Shown in pieces: positions 1-8,175 of a stretch of 26,453 nucleotides of DNA. Origin of the DNA: a virus. Below the pieces are notes generated by a model. That model saw nothing but the letters and a program-made list of their open reading frames with translations, had not been told where the DNA came from and did no database searches. Both the position numbers and the translations under genes were made by a program. Numbering within the stretch: position 1 is the stretch's first letter; each line of letters begins with the position of its first letter. The stretch lies in the IMG/VR virus record IMGVR_UViG_3300044825_003289, positions 1 through 26,453 of that record; one strand, written 5' to 3'.

Positions 1-1
1 A

Positions 2-862
2 AACCTCACACAAAGGTTGATTTATCAATTTAAAACATCAGAACAAGACACCTCTAACATTGAGTTTGTTTACGATGATTCATACGATGTTGTGGTATTT
101 TTCAATCATATCAATTTACCAATTAAAAAAGGGTCCAAAGTTTTTGTTTTTCCCCACGAACCAACATGGGCGGGTTCACACCAAGTGAATTATCCAAAGG
201 ATAACGACATCACAGTTTTTGGTTTCGACAAAAAGTTTTATTCACCACAAGAAGTCTGTGTTGAAACTCCGGCTCACACCTTTTACGGTGGAAGAGGTCC
301 TTGGATTGACAAGAAAGAGGATTGGAATTACGAAACTCTAATTAATATCAATCCAACAAAAACAAGAAACATTTCCTCAGTTATAACAAAACTCAATTCG
401 GATGACATTAATCCCGAAGGATGTTCCTACAGAAGTAGACATAACCTGAATCAATATCTCATTGAAAACGCACCCTTTATTGATTTCTATTCTGGTTGGG
501 ATTTGAAAAAAGAATCTGACAAAAAAAGTGCGGTAGAATCTTATCGATTCAGTATTGCTTTGGAAAACCAATATACTAAAAATTGGATTACCGAAAAGTT
601 TTATGATTCAATTTTGTACAACACAGTACCAATCTACATGGGTTGTACAAATTTACAAGAAATTTATCCCGAGTGCGGTTATTTTACATTTGAAGACGTT
701 ACAAACCACAAACAATGTTTAGAATTAATTAATCACATTGAGAATAATGCTGAAGAACTTTATGACAAAATGTTACCTGAAGTTTTAAGAATAAAAGAAA
801 AATATTTTAACAACTATAACTTGTTAAAGAAAATTAATAATTTGTGTAATGATGGAATTTGA
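2..862 (+). CDS. GT10 (alpha-1,3-fucosyltransferase-like) glycosyltransferase, 5' partial
   Basis: The reading frame is open from base 2 with no stop and no convincing start (only a TTG at 17), so the gene most likely begins before the window. The C-terminal half carries the signature of family 10 fucosyltransferases: a SIALEN block followed by NWITEKFYDSILYNTVPIYMG-type residues (around nt 550-650), matching the family pattern F..EN...YiTEK...A....VP.y.G that binds GDP-fucose. The family transfers fucose from GDP-fucose to a glycan. In a phage it may modify host surface polysaccharide, a virion protein or DNA-linked sugar, and the sequence does not say which. The end overlaps the next gene by 14 bases, so the two are probably co-transcribed. 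No late motif is visible. The family assignment is strong; the acceptor is unknown. Confidence 0.8.
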   Translation, partial: NLTQRLIYQFKTSEQDTSNIEFVYDDSYDVVVFFNHINLPIKKGSKVFVFPHEPTWAGSHQVNYPKDNDITVFGFDKKFYSPQEVCVETPAHTFYGGRGPWIDKKEDWNYETLININPTKTRNISSVITKLNSDDINPEGCSYRSRHNLNQYLIENAPFIDFYSGWDLKKESDKKSAVESYRFSIALENQYTKNWITEKFYDSILYNTVPIYMGCTNLQEIYPECGYFTFEDVTNHKQCLELINHIENNAEELYDKMLPEVLRIKEKYFNNYNLLKKINNLCNDGI

Positions 863-1481
863 AGACAAAATTTTTAAAAAGAGTAACTTGGAACACAATG
901 ACAGTATTTCAACTTACAACGGTTGGGGTGCCCAACAAAATCATAATGCTTTCGAAGTTTTTTATAACTTCATTAGAGATGTACAACCAAAAAGAATTTT
1001 GGAAATTGGAACATCAAACGGTGGGTTCACGCAATTTTTAAAGTATGCCTGTGACCGTTTGGGTTTAGACACTCACATTTTATCTTTGGATGTCCACGAA
1101 AAATCTTGGTATCAAGGTATTATCGAAATGGGTGTTGACCTTCGAATTGAAGACATCTTTTTGAACGGTTATCAAGACATTCCACAGGAATACAAAGATT
1201 TCATTCAGGGCGATGGTGTAACTATTGTTCTATGTGATGGTGGTGACAAAATCAGAGAATTTAATCTTTTGTCCAAATTTATTAAAAGAGGAGATTACAT
1301 CTTGGGTCATGATTACGCTTTCAACAGACAAGTTTTTGAAGAATCAATTTATCTAAAAATTTGGAATTGGCACGAAATGTCCGAATCAGACATTTTAGCA
1401 TGTTGTCAAGAAAATAATTTAGTTGACTATAACCGTCAGATTTTTGAGTCTGTCGTTTGGGTGTGTAAAAAGAAATATTGA
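849..1481 (+). CDS. Class I SAM-dependent methyltransferase-like protein (CmcI/cephalosporin-hydroxylase type)
   Basis: This 210-residue protein has a Rossmann methyltransferase motif I, RILEIGTSNGGFTQFL (about residues 49-64), then ILSLDVHEKSW (acidic end of strand 2) and IVLCDGGDK (motif near strand 4). This order is typical of the cephalosporin hydroxylase/rhamnosyl O-methyltransferase group, which often sits beside sugar-transfer genes. The likely role is methylation of a sugar or a related small group made by the neighbouring transferases; this is inferred from context only. The start is ATG 849 or the adjacent ATG 852. It overlaps the upstream gene by 14 bases, and the next gene starts one base after its TGA, so the three form an operon. 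The substrate cannot be read from the sequence. Confidence 0.68.
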   Translation: MMEFEDKIFKKSNLEHNDSISTYNGWGAQQNHNAFEVFYNFIRDVQPKRILEIGTSNGGFTQFLKYACDRLGLDTHILSLDVHEKSWYQGIIEMGVDLRIEDIFLNGYQDIPQEYKDFIQGDGVTIVLCDGGDKIREFNLLSKFIKRGDYILGHDYAFNRQVFEESIYLKIWNWHEMSESDILACCQENNLVDYNRQIFESVVWVCKKKY

Positions 1482-1482
1482 T

Positions 1483-3150
1483 ATGTCTACAACTTTAGTA
1501 ACAGGATTATGGAACATTAAAAGAGACTCATTGACTGAAGGATGGTCAAGAAGTTTTGAACATTACTTGGAAAAGTTTGACCAACTTTTAAAAGTTGAGA
1601 ACAACATGATAATTTTTGGTGACCCTGAGTTAGAAACATTTGTTTTCGAGAGAAGAAATCGAGAAAACACACAGTTCATACCAAGGTCACAAGATTGGTT
1701 CAAAAACGATATCTACGAGAAAATTCAAAAAATAAGAACGAATCCTTCTTGGTATGGTCAATCAGGTTGGTTACCAGAATCAACACAAGCTAAATTGGAA
1801 ATGTACAACCCACTTGTCATGTCCAAGATGTTCTTGTTAAATGATGCCCGTATAATGGACCAATTTGATTCTGAATATCTATTTTGGATTGATGCGGGAA
1901 TTACCAACACAGTTCATTGGGGATACTTCACACACGATAAAATCCAAAATAAGTTTGATAAACTTTTCCAAAAATTTGGTTTCATTGCATTTCCTTACAA
2001 AGCTGAAACCGAAATTCATGGTTTCACATATCCAAAGATTAATCAATACGCCGGCGCCGATGTAAAGTTAGTTTGTAGAGGTGGTCTGTTTGGTGGAAAT
2101 AAAAATGTGATTGCAGATGTTAACGGAATTTATTATAACATTCTCCAATCAACTCTATCGGATGGTTACATGGGTACTGAAGAGTCAATTTTCAGTATTA
2201 TGTTATATCGTCATTCTGACATGTTTGACTACTATCAAATTGAAGACAATGGATTGATTGGTAAATTCTGTGAAGATTTAAAAAATGACAAGCACGTATT
2301 GAAAAACGTAAATGGTATTTCAAACTACAACAAGTTAGATGTTAATAATACGGCACTTTACGTAATCACATTCAATAGTCCGAACCAGTTTGAAACTTTG
2401 ATTAAATCAATGGAACTTTATGATAATAACTTTTTGACGAAACCGAAAAAGTTTTTATTAGACAATTCATCCGACCTTTCAACTACCGAGAAATACTCGG
2501 TACTTTGCGAACAACATGGTTTTGAACATATCAAAAAAGATAATTTAGGAATTTGTGGTGGTAGACAATGGATTGCAGAACACGCTCAGGAAAACGACTT
2601 TGACTTTTATTGGTTTTTTGAAGATGACATGTTTTTCTACAATGGAAAAGATTCAGTTTGTAGAAATGGTTTCAATAGACACGTAAGTGGAATCTATGAA
2701 AAGTCCTTGGAAATAACCAAAAACCATTCGTTGGATTTCATCAAACTCAATTATTCTGAGTTTTATGGTGATAATGGAGTCCAATGGTCGTGGTATAATG
2801 TACCACAAAACAAACGAGAAGAGTATTGGCCGGAAAAACCCAATCTTCCCGTTCATGGTTTGGACCCGAATGCTCCGAGGACCAAATTCAATCAAATGTT
2901 CTCTTATAAGAATATCCCCTTTGCCATAGGTGAGGTTTACTATTGTAACTGGCCGCAAGTAGTTTCAAAGTATGGAAATGAGAAAATGTTTTTAACAACT
3001 AAGTGGGACCGTCCTTTTGAACAAACGTGGATGAGTTACATCTTCCAAGAAACAAAAGCGGGAAACATCAAACCAGCTCTGATGATGATTACTCCCACGG
3101 AACACAATAGATTTGAGTTTTACGAAGCAGGTTTAAGAAAAGAGTCCTAA
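1483..3150 (+). CDS. Two-domain glycosyltransferase: YibB/HtrL-like N-terminus plus second GT domain
   Basis: The frame is open from 1423, but ATG 1483 follows the upstream TGA by one base and gives the natural start MSTTLVTGLWNI, so 555 residues are predicted. Residues ~1-280 resemble the HtrL/YibB family (TLVTGLW..., YLFWIDAGI, a GGLFGGN block and a TEESIFSIM block). From about residue 285 a second unit begins with ALYVITFNSPNQFETL and leads to WFFEDDMFFY near residue 380, an acidic DxD-like metal/nucleotide-sugar site typical of GT-A folds. Two transferase units in one chain could add two sugars in sequence. The gene closes the glycan operon and is followed directly by a late motif for the next gene. 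The domain reading is good; donor and acceptor are unknown. Confidence 0.66.
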   Translation: MSTTLVTGLWNIKRDSLTEGWSRSFEHYLEKFDQLLKVENNMIIFGDPELETFVFERRNRENTQFIPRSQDWFKNDIYEKIQKIRTNPSWYGQSGWLPESTQAKLEMYNPLVMSKMFLLNDARIMDQFDSEYLFWIDAGITNTVHWGYFTHDKIQNKFDKLFQKFGFIAFPYKAETEIHGFTYPKINQYAGADVKLVCRGGLFGGNKNVIADVNGIYYNILQSTLSDGYMGTEESIFSIMLYRHSDMFDYYQIEDNGLIGKFCEDLKNDKHVLKNVNGISNYNKLDVNNTALYVITFNSPNQFETLIKSMELYDNNFLTKPKKFLLDNSSDLSTTEKYSVLCEQHGFEHIKKDNLGICGGRQWIAEHAQENDFDFYWFFEDDMFFYNGKDSVCRNGFNRHVSGIYEKSLEITKNHSLDFIKLNYSEFYGDNGVQWSWYNVPQNKREEYWPEKPNLPVHGLDPNAPRTKFNQMFSYKNIPFAIGEVYYCNWPQVVSKYGNEKMFLTTKWDRPFEQTWMSYIFQETKAGNIKPALMMITPTEHNRFEFYEAGLRKES

Positions 3151-3155
3151 CAAAG

Positions 3156-3162
3156 TATTTAT
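3156..3162 (+). promoter_or_regulatory. Candidate late promoter TATTTAT (site 1)
   Basis: TATTTAT lies in the 18-base gap between the glycosyltransferase stop and ATG 3169. Only six bases separate the motif from the start codon, so no room exists for a normal leader or ribosome site. It is flanked by an inverted repeat, CAAAG on the left and CTTTG on the right. It is one of eight copies, all in the sense direction before late-type genes. Confidence 0.6.
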
Positions 3163-3168
3163 CTTTGT

Positions 3169-3546
3169 ATGGAATTTTTTATCAGAAAGAATGCGACTTT
3201 ACCTGTTTTGAAGATGCAGGTTGTTAAGGACGGTAGGACTGGTTATTTAGAGGTCATGGAATCTTTAGAGAATGCAACTATCTATTTTTCTATGATAAAT
3301 GAGGCAACAGGCATTCCTAAGATTGTATCAGCACCATGTTACATTGTGAGTTTGATTTTGGCTGACGGTGCACCTACGGAGTATTACATCTACTACAGGT
3401 TTACCTCAAGGGACACGAACACACCGGGAAGATACACAGGTCAGTTCCTTATCAAAAACGCTGATGGTAATTTGATTATGCCAATCAGGGAGGACCTTTA
3501 TATCAATATCGAAGATAGTTTCATCTCTGAAACTGCGTGTTGTTAA
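3169..3546 (+). CDS. Small virion-type protein, beta-rich, BppU-N-like
   Basis: This 125-residue protein begins MEFFIRKNATLPVLKM. It alternates short hydrophobic strands with turns and contains ATIYFSMINEATGIP and a GRYTGQFLIKNADG block. The layout resembles the N-terminal domain of siphophage baseplate upper proteins (BppU), which have a similar G.Y.g.F motif near the end; this is a weak structural likeness rather than a firm match. It ends in a Cys-Cys pair. It has its own TATTTAT motif six bases before the ATG, which implies late expression and fits a structural or fibre-attachment role. No enzyme motif, signal peptide or membrane segment is visible. The next gene downstream is the DNA polymerase, which has a different type of promoter. 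Confidence 0.55.
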   Translation: MEFFIRKNATLPVLKMQVVKDGRTGYLEVMESLENATIYFSMINEATGIPKIVSAPCYIVSLILADGAPTEYYIYYRFTSRDTNTPGRYTGQFLIKNADGNLIMPIREDLYINIEDSFISETACC

Positions 3547-3577
3547 TTGACCAAAACAAACCTTTGTCGTATATTTA
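3547..3577 (+). promoter_or_regulatory. Host-type promoter for the DNA polymerase gene
   Basis: TTGACC (3547-3552) is followed after 17 bases by TATATT (3570-3575), extended as TATATTTA. This is close to a sigma-70 promoter and also fits the Bacteroidota pattern TTTG...TAnnTTTG in its TTG and TAtaTTT parts. It begins one base after the stop of the upstream gene. Transcription would start near 3582 and leave a leader of about 60 bases. It is clearly different from the TATTTAT sites and suggests early or middle expression by host RNA polymerase. Confidence 0.55.
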
Positions 3578-3599
3578 CAGTTGAATGAGGAAGACAAAC

Positions 3600-3614
3600 T
3601 CCACATGGTGTGGA
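3600..3614 (+). promoter_or_regulatory. Hairpin in the DNA polymerase leader, possible translational operator
   Basis: TCCACA and TGTGGA form a perfect six-base-pair stem with a three-base TGG loop. It lies 31 bases before ATG 3646 and covers the alternative GTG start at 3610. T4 DNA polymerase represses its own translation by binding a leader hairpin, so a comparable control is possible here, but sequence and position differ from T4. A short frame, ATG 3585 to TAA 3620 (11 codons), also runs through the hairpin. Confidence 0.3.
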
Positions 3615-3645
3615 AGATAATGTGTCACTCGGAAAAAACTGTATT

Positions 3646-6447
3646 ATGATTACACCTGAAGAAATCAAAGCCTTCTTGGAGGGTAACGACCCTGAAGAGT
3701 TTATCGTGTCGTGTGAGTTCGATTATATGTCGGATTCAATCTATAAAATCAAAGAAATTCCGGGTAAGGGTAAAGAGATTCGTAAGGATACGTTTACCCC
3801 TTTTTGTTGGGTTGGTGACCTGAAAGGTTTGGGTTTTTATAACAACTCCAAGGGACTTCAGAAAGAGGCAATGAGTAAACACGGTATTATGATTACCAAG
3901 TTGGATACTCATGGTGACGAACGAATGGAAAAGGGACTTACCTATATGGTTAAGTCACTCAAAGGGTACAGAAGTCTAATTCAGTTTTTTCGTGAAGGAG
4001 GGGCAGACCCTTGGGGTGAGAAGTTCCGTGATAAGATTATGATTCTTCCACCTGTTGAGCAATACTTTATCTCAAAAGAAAAACGATTGTTCAAAGGTTA
4101 TGAAGACTATGATGACGTAACCCGATTGGTATTTGACTTGGAGACCACCTCTCTTGAACCTAAGGACGGTCGTATCTTCATGATTGGTATCAGAACAAAC
4201 AAAGGATACAACAAAATTATTGAGTGTATCGACGAGAGTCAGGAGAAGGAAGGAATCTTAGAGTTCTTCAAAGTAATCAACGAACTCAAACCAAGTATCA
4301 TCGGTGGTTACAATTCAGCGAACTTCGACTGGTATTGGATTTTTGAACGTTGTAGAATTTTGGGAATGGACATCAGAAAGATTGTTCGTTCTCTACACCC
4401 TGAACATTCTATCTCTCAGAAGAAGAATATTCTCAAACTTGCTAACGAAGTTGAGGACTTTATGCAGACTTCTATTTGGGGGTATAACGTTATTGATATT
4501 ATCCACGCAGTACGTCGGGCTCAGGCAATCAACTCTTCCATCAAGTCGGCAGGTTTGAAATACATCTCTGAGTTTATCAACGCCAAACAACCCGACCGAG
4601 TTTACATCAACCACGATAGTATTGGTAAGATGTACACCGAAAAAGAAGAGTATTGGTTGAATATAAAGAATGGTGAATACCGTAAGAAGGGTAACTTTAC
4701 AGATTTGGATAAGAAGTTCCCCGATACCTACGTCTTGACTGACGGTGCCGACATTGTGGAACGATACCTCCAAGATGACTTGGATGAAACTCTCAAAGTT
4801 GACAAGGAATTCAACCAAGGTTCTTTCCTTCTTGCTTCGATGATTCCAACAACCTATGAAAGAGTTTCCACTATGGGAACCGCAACTTTGTGGAAGATGT
4901 TGATGCTCGCGTGGAGTTACAAACATAATTTGGCAATACCAGCTAAACAATCCAAAACAGACTTCGTTGGTGGTCTGTCACGACTTCTTAAGGTTGGATA
5001 TTCTAAGGACGTACTCAAACTTGATTTCTCTTCTCTGTATCCTTCCATTCAGTTGGTACACGATGTGTTCCCCCAATGTGACGTGACAGGTGCGATGAAG
5101 GGTATGTTGAAGTACTTCCGTGACACTCGTATCCTCTACAAACAACTCGCTGAGGAATGTTACGAGACGGACCCCAAAAAGGCGGCGACTTATAACAACA
5201 AACAACTTCCTATTAAAATCTTCATCAACTCGATGTTCGGTGCACTATCAGCTCCACAGGTCTATGCTTGGGGGGATATGTATATGGGTGAACAAATCAC
5301 CTGTACGGGTCGTCAGTATCTTCGTCAGATGATTAAGTTCTTTATGTCTCGTGGGTACACACCTCTTGTAATGGATACGGACGGTGTGAACTTCTCACTT
5401 CCTGAGGAGGCTAAGTCACGTAGATATGTGGGACGTGGTTTGAATTGGAAGGTGAAGGTAGGAAAAGTATACGAAGGTCCTGAAGCGGATGTTGCTGAGT
5501 ACAACGACATCTTCATGAGGGGTGAGATGGCTTTGGACACCGATGGGGTATGGCCCAGCTGTATTAACCTTGCTCGTAAGAACTATGCGGTTATGGACTT
5601 TAAGGGTAAAATCAAACTCACAGGTAACTCCATTAAATCAAAGAAACTACCTGGTTACATCGAGAAGTTCTTGGACAAGGGAATCAAAATGCTATTGGAA
5701 GGTAAGGGAAAAGAATTTGTTGATTACTACTACGAGTACATCGAAAAGATTTACAACCAACAAATTCCTCTTGCACAGATTGCACAAAAAGCAAAAGTGA
5801 AACAAACCCTTCAGGAGTATAAGGTACGTTGTACACAGACCACCAAAGCGGGTTCTTTGATGTCACGACAAGCTCACATGGAACTTGCAATTCAGCACAA
5901 TATGAATGTGAATTTGGGGGATGTTATCATGTACGTAAACAACGGGGAGAAAGCATCTCACGGTGACGTACAAAAAGTACCTGCAAAGAAATATTCAGAC
6001 CTACAGAGAAAAAAACATTTTGAGAAAACGGGTGAGGTTTTGGAAGACGTTCCATCATACATTAACTTGAATTGTTATATTCTTGACCCTGCAGAACTTG
6101 AAAACAATCCTGATATGACGGGGGATTACAATGTACCTCGAGCAATTACCACATTCAACAAACGGATTGAACCTCTGTTGGTTTGTTTTAAAGATGAAAT
6201 ACGTAGTGGGTTACTTGTGACTAATCCTGACGATATGGGTATCTTTACCGCTAGTCAGTGTGAACTTATCAACGGATATCCTATGGGACCTGGTGACCAA
6301 GACGATTTGAACGAGGTTATGACAATGTCTGATGGTGAGGTAAAATATTGGGAAAAAAGAGGATTGTCACCAACTTATATGTACGATTTGGCAGAAGAAG
6401 GGTGGGAGCAGTATATTTACAGCTATGAAGCTGAAACACATAGCTGA
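3646..6447 (+). CDS. 43: Family B DNA polymerase with 3'-5' exonuclease (T4 gp43-like)
   Basis: This is the replicative polymerase. With ATG 3646 it is 933 residues; an in-frame GTG at 3610 would add 12. T4 gp43 is 898. Exonuclease motifs are present: DLETT near residue 164 (Exo I), GGYNSANFD near 220 (Exo II) and YLQDDLDET near 372 (Exo III). Polymerase motif A is DFSSLYPSI near 460, motif B KIFINSMFG near 524, and motif C VMDTDG near 576. Motif C reads DTDG where the usual form is DTDS; both catalytic aspartates are kept. All catalytic acids for synthesis and proofreading are therefore visible. ATG 3646 is preferred because a hairpin covers the GTG and the protein start MITPEEIKAFL looks natural. 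It is expressed from a host-type promoter. Its 3' end overlaps the next gene by 23 bases. Confidence 0.95.
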   Translation: MITPEEIKAFLEGNDPEEFIVSCEFDYMSDSIYKIKEIPGKGKEIRKDTFTPFCWVGDLKGLGFYNNSKGLQKEAMSKHGIMITKLDTHGDERMEKGLTYMVKSLKGYRSLIQFFREGGADPWGEKFRDKIMILPPVEQYFISKEKRLFKGYEDYDDVTRLVFDLETTSLEPKDGRIFMIGIRTNKGYNKIIECIDESQEKEGILEFFKVINELKPSIIGGYNSANFDWYWIFERCRILGMDIRKIVRSLHPEHSISQKKNILKLANEVEDFMQTSIWGYNVIDIIHAVRRAQAINSSIKSAGLKYISEFINAKQPDRVYINHDSIGKMYTEKEEYWLNIKNGEYRKKGNFTDLDKKFPDTYVLTDGADIVERYLQDDLDETLKVDKEFNQGSFLLASMIPTTYERVSTMGTATLWKMLMLAWSYKHNLAIPAKQSKTDFVGGLSRLLKVGYSKDVLKLDFSSLYPSIQLVHDVFPQCDVTGAMKGMLKYFRDTRILYKQLAEECYETDPKKAATYNNKQLPIKIFINSMFGALSAPQVYAWGDMYMGEQITCTGRQYLRQMIKFFMSRGYTPLVMDTDGVNFSLPEEAKSRRYVGRGLNWKVKVGKVYEGPEADVAEYNDIFMRGEMALDTDGVWPSCINLARKNYAVMDFKGKIKLTGNSIKSKKLPGYIEKFLDKGIKMLLEGKGKEFVDYYYEYIEKIYNQQIPLAQIAQKAKVKQTLQEYKVRCTQTTKAGSLMSRQAHMELAIQHNMNVNLGDVIMYVNNGEKASHGDVQKVPAKKYSDLQRKKHFEKTGEVLEDVPSYINLNCYILDPAELENNPDMTGDYNVPRAITTFNKRIEPLLVCFKDEIRSGLLVTNPDDMGIFTASQCELINGYPMGPGDQDDLNEVMTMSDGEVKYWEKRGLSPTYMYDLAEEGWEQYIYSYEAETHS

Positions 6448-6712
6448 CTTTAATGTCAACAATCCCGAAGCCGACTTTTGGATTATCCGTAAAGGAAGTG
6501 AAAATACTGTCGGTACACCCACTCGTGAGTTTTCACCTGAACACATCGGTGTCACTGTAACTCGCCCTGATTTGGTTATACCCGATTATTTGTTCTATAT
6601 GTTCAAATATTTTGCTCAATTAGGATTGTTTTCTCAACTTGCTCACGGCACAACTAACCTGAAGAACATCAGTATTAAAGACGTTAAGAATGTTCCTATC
6701 AGGACTGCTTAA
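6425..6712 (+). CDS. Stand-alone half of a type I restriction specificity (HsdS) target-recognition domain
   Basis: This 95-residue protein contains FWIIRKGSENTVGTPT, EHIGVTVTRPDLVIPDYLFY and AHGTTNLKNISIKDVKNVPI in separate blocks. The order (R-K/R-G-S, a v..p...i.p.Yl.y helix start, then G-t-t-n..I...d....ip) is that of the C-terminal part of an HsdS target-recognition domain, which normally reads one half of a bipartite DNA site. There is no helical spacer, second domain, HsdM or HsdR in the window. It starts inside the polymerase gene (23-base overlap), so it is probably translated from the same mRNA. It could act as an anti-restriction subunit mimic or as a DNA-binding accessory to replication; neither is shown. 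It converges with the next gene and overlaps its end by 14 bases. Confidence 0.6.
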   Translation: MKLKHIADFNVNNPEADFWIIRKGSENTVGTPTREFSPEHIGVTVTRPDLVIPDYLFYMFKYFAQLGLFSQLAHGTTNLKNISIKDVKNVPIRTA

Positions 6713-7034
6713 GTCCATCTGAGGATATAATGTACCAAGTTCCGGCACAGAATCGGAACTCTACACATGCACCTTTGTCGATAAGGATTTCATCGTATTC
6801 CTCATCAATTTTTCCCATATCGGGAATAATCAAAACTTTTGTCATTGCCTTGATGGTGGTGTGGTCTGTTGAAATAGAATCCAAACGTACTTTAGCACTT
6901 TCTATTCCTCTAATTACAACACAAGACTCACCATGAGTTTCGTAAAATGGTTCCGATACTACGGCAACCTCTGAAGTGTGGATTATTTTGTTATTAAAAA
7001 CCCTTTGTGAAGGGACACTTTTGATGACAGACAT
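6699..7034 (-). CDS. Hypothetical small virion-like protein
   Basis: This 111-residue protein of unknown function has many short beta strands. The C-terminal segment, GACVEFRFCAGTWYIISSDG in character (about residues 88-107), resembles the WyiisSdG endings seen in many phage surface and tail-associated proteins. No catalytic motif or membrane segment is visible. Its start lies four bases after the stop of the gp13-like gene, so it is the last gene of that leftward late unit and is probably translated from the same mRNA. This context supports a structural or head-tail role. Its end overlaps the convergent HsdS-like gene by 14 bases, with no terminator hairpin recognised between them. Confidence 0.55.
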   Translation of the reverse strand: MSVIKSVPSQRVFNNKIIHTSEVAVVSEPFYETHGESCVVIRGIESAKVRLDSISTDHTTIKAMTKVLIIPDMGKIDEEYDEILIDKGACVEFRFCAGTWYIISSDGLKQS

Positions 7035-7038
7035 AAAA

Positions 7039-8157
7039 TTAGATTACGTAAATTTGTCTTGGCATTGCTCTGAACTTCATTTGTTTGTTGAGGTTTTCAG
7101 CAATCTCCGCTTCCTTCTTCATTTGGTTTTCAGGACGGAGTCTTTCAAGACGTAGTTTTAATTCTTCTTCTAACTTACTTTTTTCATCTTTAGCCTCAGT
7201 CTGAAGTACTTGATAGTCCATGATGATTTCACTATCGGGAGTCTTCAAGTTACCACTATATTTTCCACGAACACGAGCCAAGGTTTCTTTAGCATAAGCA
7301 GTGAACCAACGTCTAACCCATTGTTGACCAGGAACATTTAAATCTTCCCATGATAGTTCTTCAATGGGTACATCCGAAGGTAACTTGATGATGTCGGGGT
7401 TATCTTTAAGACATTGAGCTCTACTGTCACCGTCTACTTCGTAATAGAAATACCAAACAGCTTTACCTGTATATTCAGAGTAGTTACTCCATGAGAAATT
7501 ACTACCCGGGGCGTTGTAGAGGGTAATTAACTTTTTACCATCAGGTAATCCTGTGATTTTGTAAGTTAATTCACCACCCAAGATTCTGTTAAGAATGTTT
7601 GCCTCTTGATATCTCAAGAGGTAATCAAATCCACTTAACATAAAGTAAGAACCGGCAGTTCCAATTTGTGCATAACCTGCTTGGTTAGCACCCAAACCAA
7701 CACCACCAAATCCATAGTCAGTGGTTCCCCAAAGGGCTAAGTTTTGGAATGGTTGGTTAGAAAACCATAGAAGTTCGTTTACCTCTCTACCCGCAGGGAT
7801 TTCATACGTTTGGGTATTAGCACTCAAAACAAAGTAATCTTGTTTTAAGACCCATGGTCCCATAGTTTGAAGTCCTACAATCTTCGAGTATGCGTAGGTG
7901 AATTGGTCTTCGAAGTTGAGAGTTCGTGTAATCAGTGCGTTAGCGACCGACTTTTCACTCATATTTAAATTCACAAGGTTTACCCATTGTGATTCAATCA
8001 ACCAATCAAGAACGTATTGTTCGTAATCCTGAATGGAAAGCTCCATCAAGGAATCCAACATATCATCCTCTAATTCTACGCTTCGTAGAGGTGCACCAAG
8101 TTGGTGCTTCAATCGAGTATAAATTCTACTTCTTTCGGGTTCCGGAATTACTGCCAT
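7039..8157 (-). CDS. Neck / head-to-tail connector protein (T4 gp13-like)
   Basis: The protein is 372 residues; T4 gp13 is about 309. It has an N-terminal helical region with EDDMLDSLMELSIQDYEQYV, a central beta region, and a C-terminal helix WFTAYAKETLARVRGKYSG (about residues 285-303) followed by a charged helix-rich tail. The pattern (W..Y..A..ke.lgr.R.Kf.g, then an acidic segment and L..E...E...L..EL) is shared by neck proteins of many myoviruses, where they join the portal vertex to the tail. The start is ATG 8157, only four bases after a TATTTAT motif, and the next in-frame ATG is 32 codons later, so this start is firm. It follows the SOD-fusion gene and precedes a small structural-type gene. 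Confidence 0.62.
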   Translation of the reverse strand: MAVIPEPERSRIYTRLKHQLGAPLRSVELEDDMLDSLMELSIQDYEQYVLDWLIESQWVNLVNLNMSEKSVANALITRTLNFEDQFTYAYSKIVGLQTMGPWVLKQDYFVLSANTQTYEIPAGREVNELLWFSNQPFQNLALWGTTDYGFGGVGLGANQAGYAQIGTAGSYFMLSGFDYLLRYQEANILNRILGGELTYKITGLPDGKKLITLYNAPGSNFSWSNYSEYTGKAVWYFYYEVDGDSRAQCLKDNPDIIKLPSDVPIEELSWEDLNVPGQQWVRRWFTAYAKETLARVRGKYSGNLKTPDSEIIMDYQVLQTEAKDEKSKLEEELKLRLERLRPENQMKKEAEIAENLNKQMKFRAMPRQIYVI

Positions 8158-8161
8158 GTCT

Positions 8162-8168
8162 ATAAATA
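8162..8168 (-). promoter_or_regulatory. Candidate late promoter TATTTAT (site 2)
   Basis: On the minus strand TATTTAT is followed by AGAC and then ATG of the gp13-like gene. Four bases separate motif and start, so a transcript started from it would have almost no leader. The site sits in the 18-base gap after the SOD-fusion stop and forms the palindrome CTATTTATAG-type core (CTAT/ATAG). Confidence 0.6.
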
Positions 8169-8175
8169 GTCGGCA

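Noticed and set aside
4393-4950. Long minus-strand frame of 185 codons inside the polymerase gene
   Set aside because: It is fully covered by polymerase coding sequence with intact motifs, has no recognisable domain and no promoter; it is a shadow frame.
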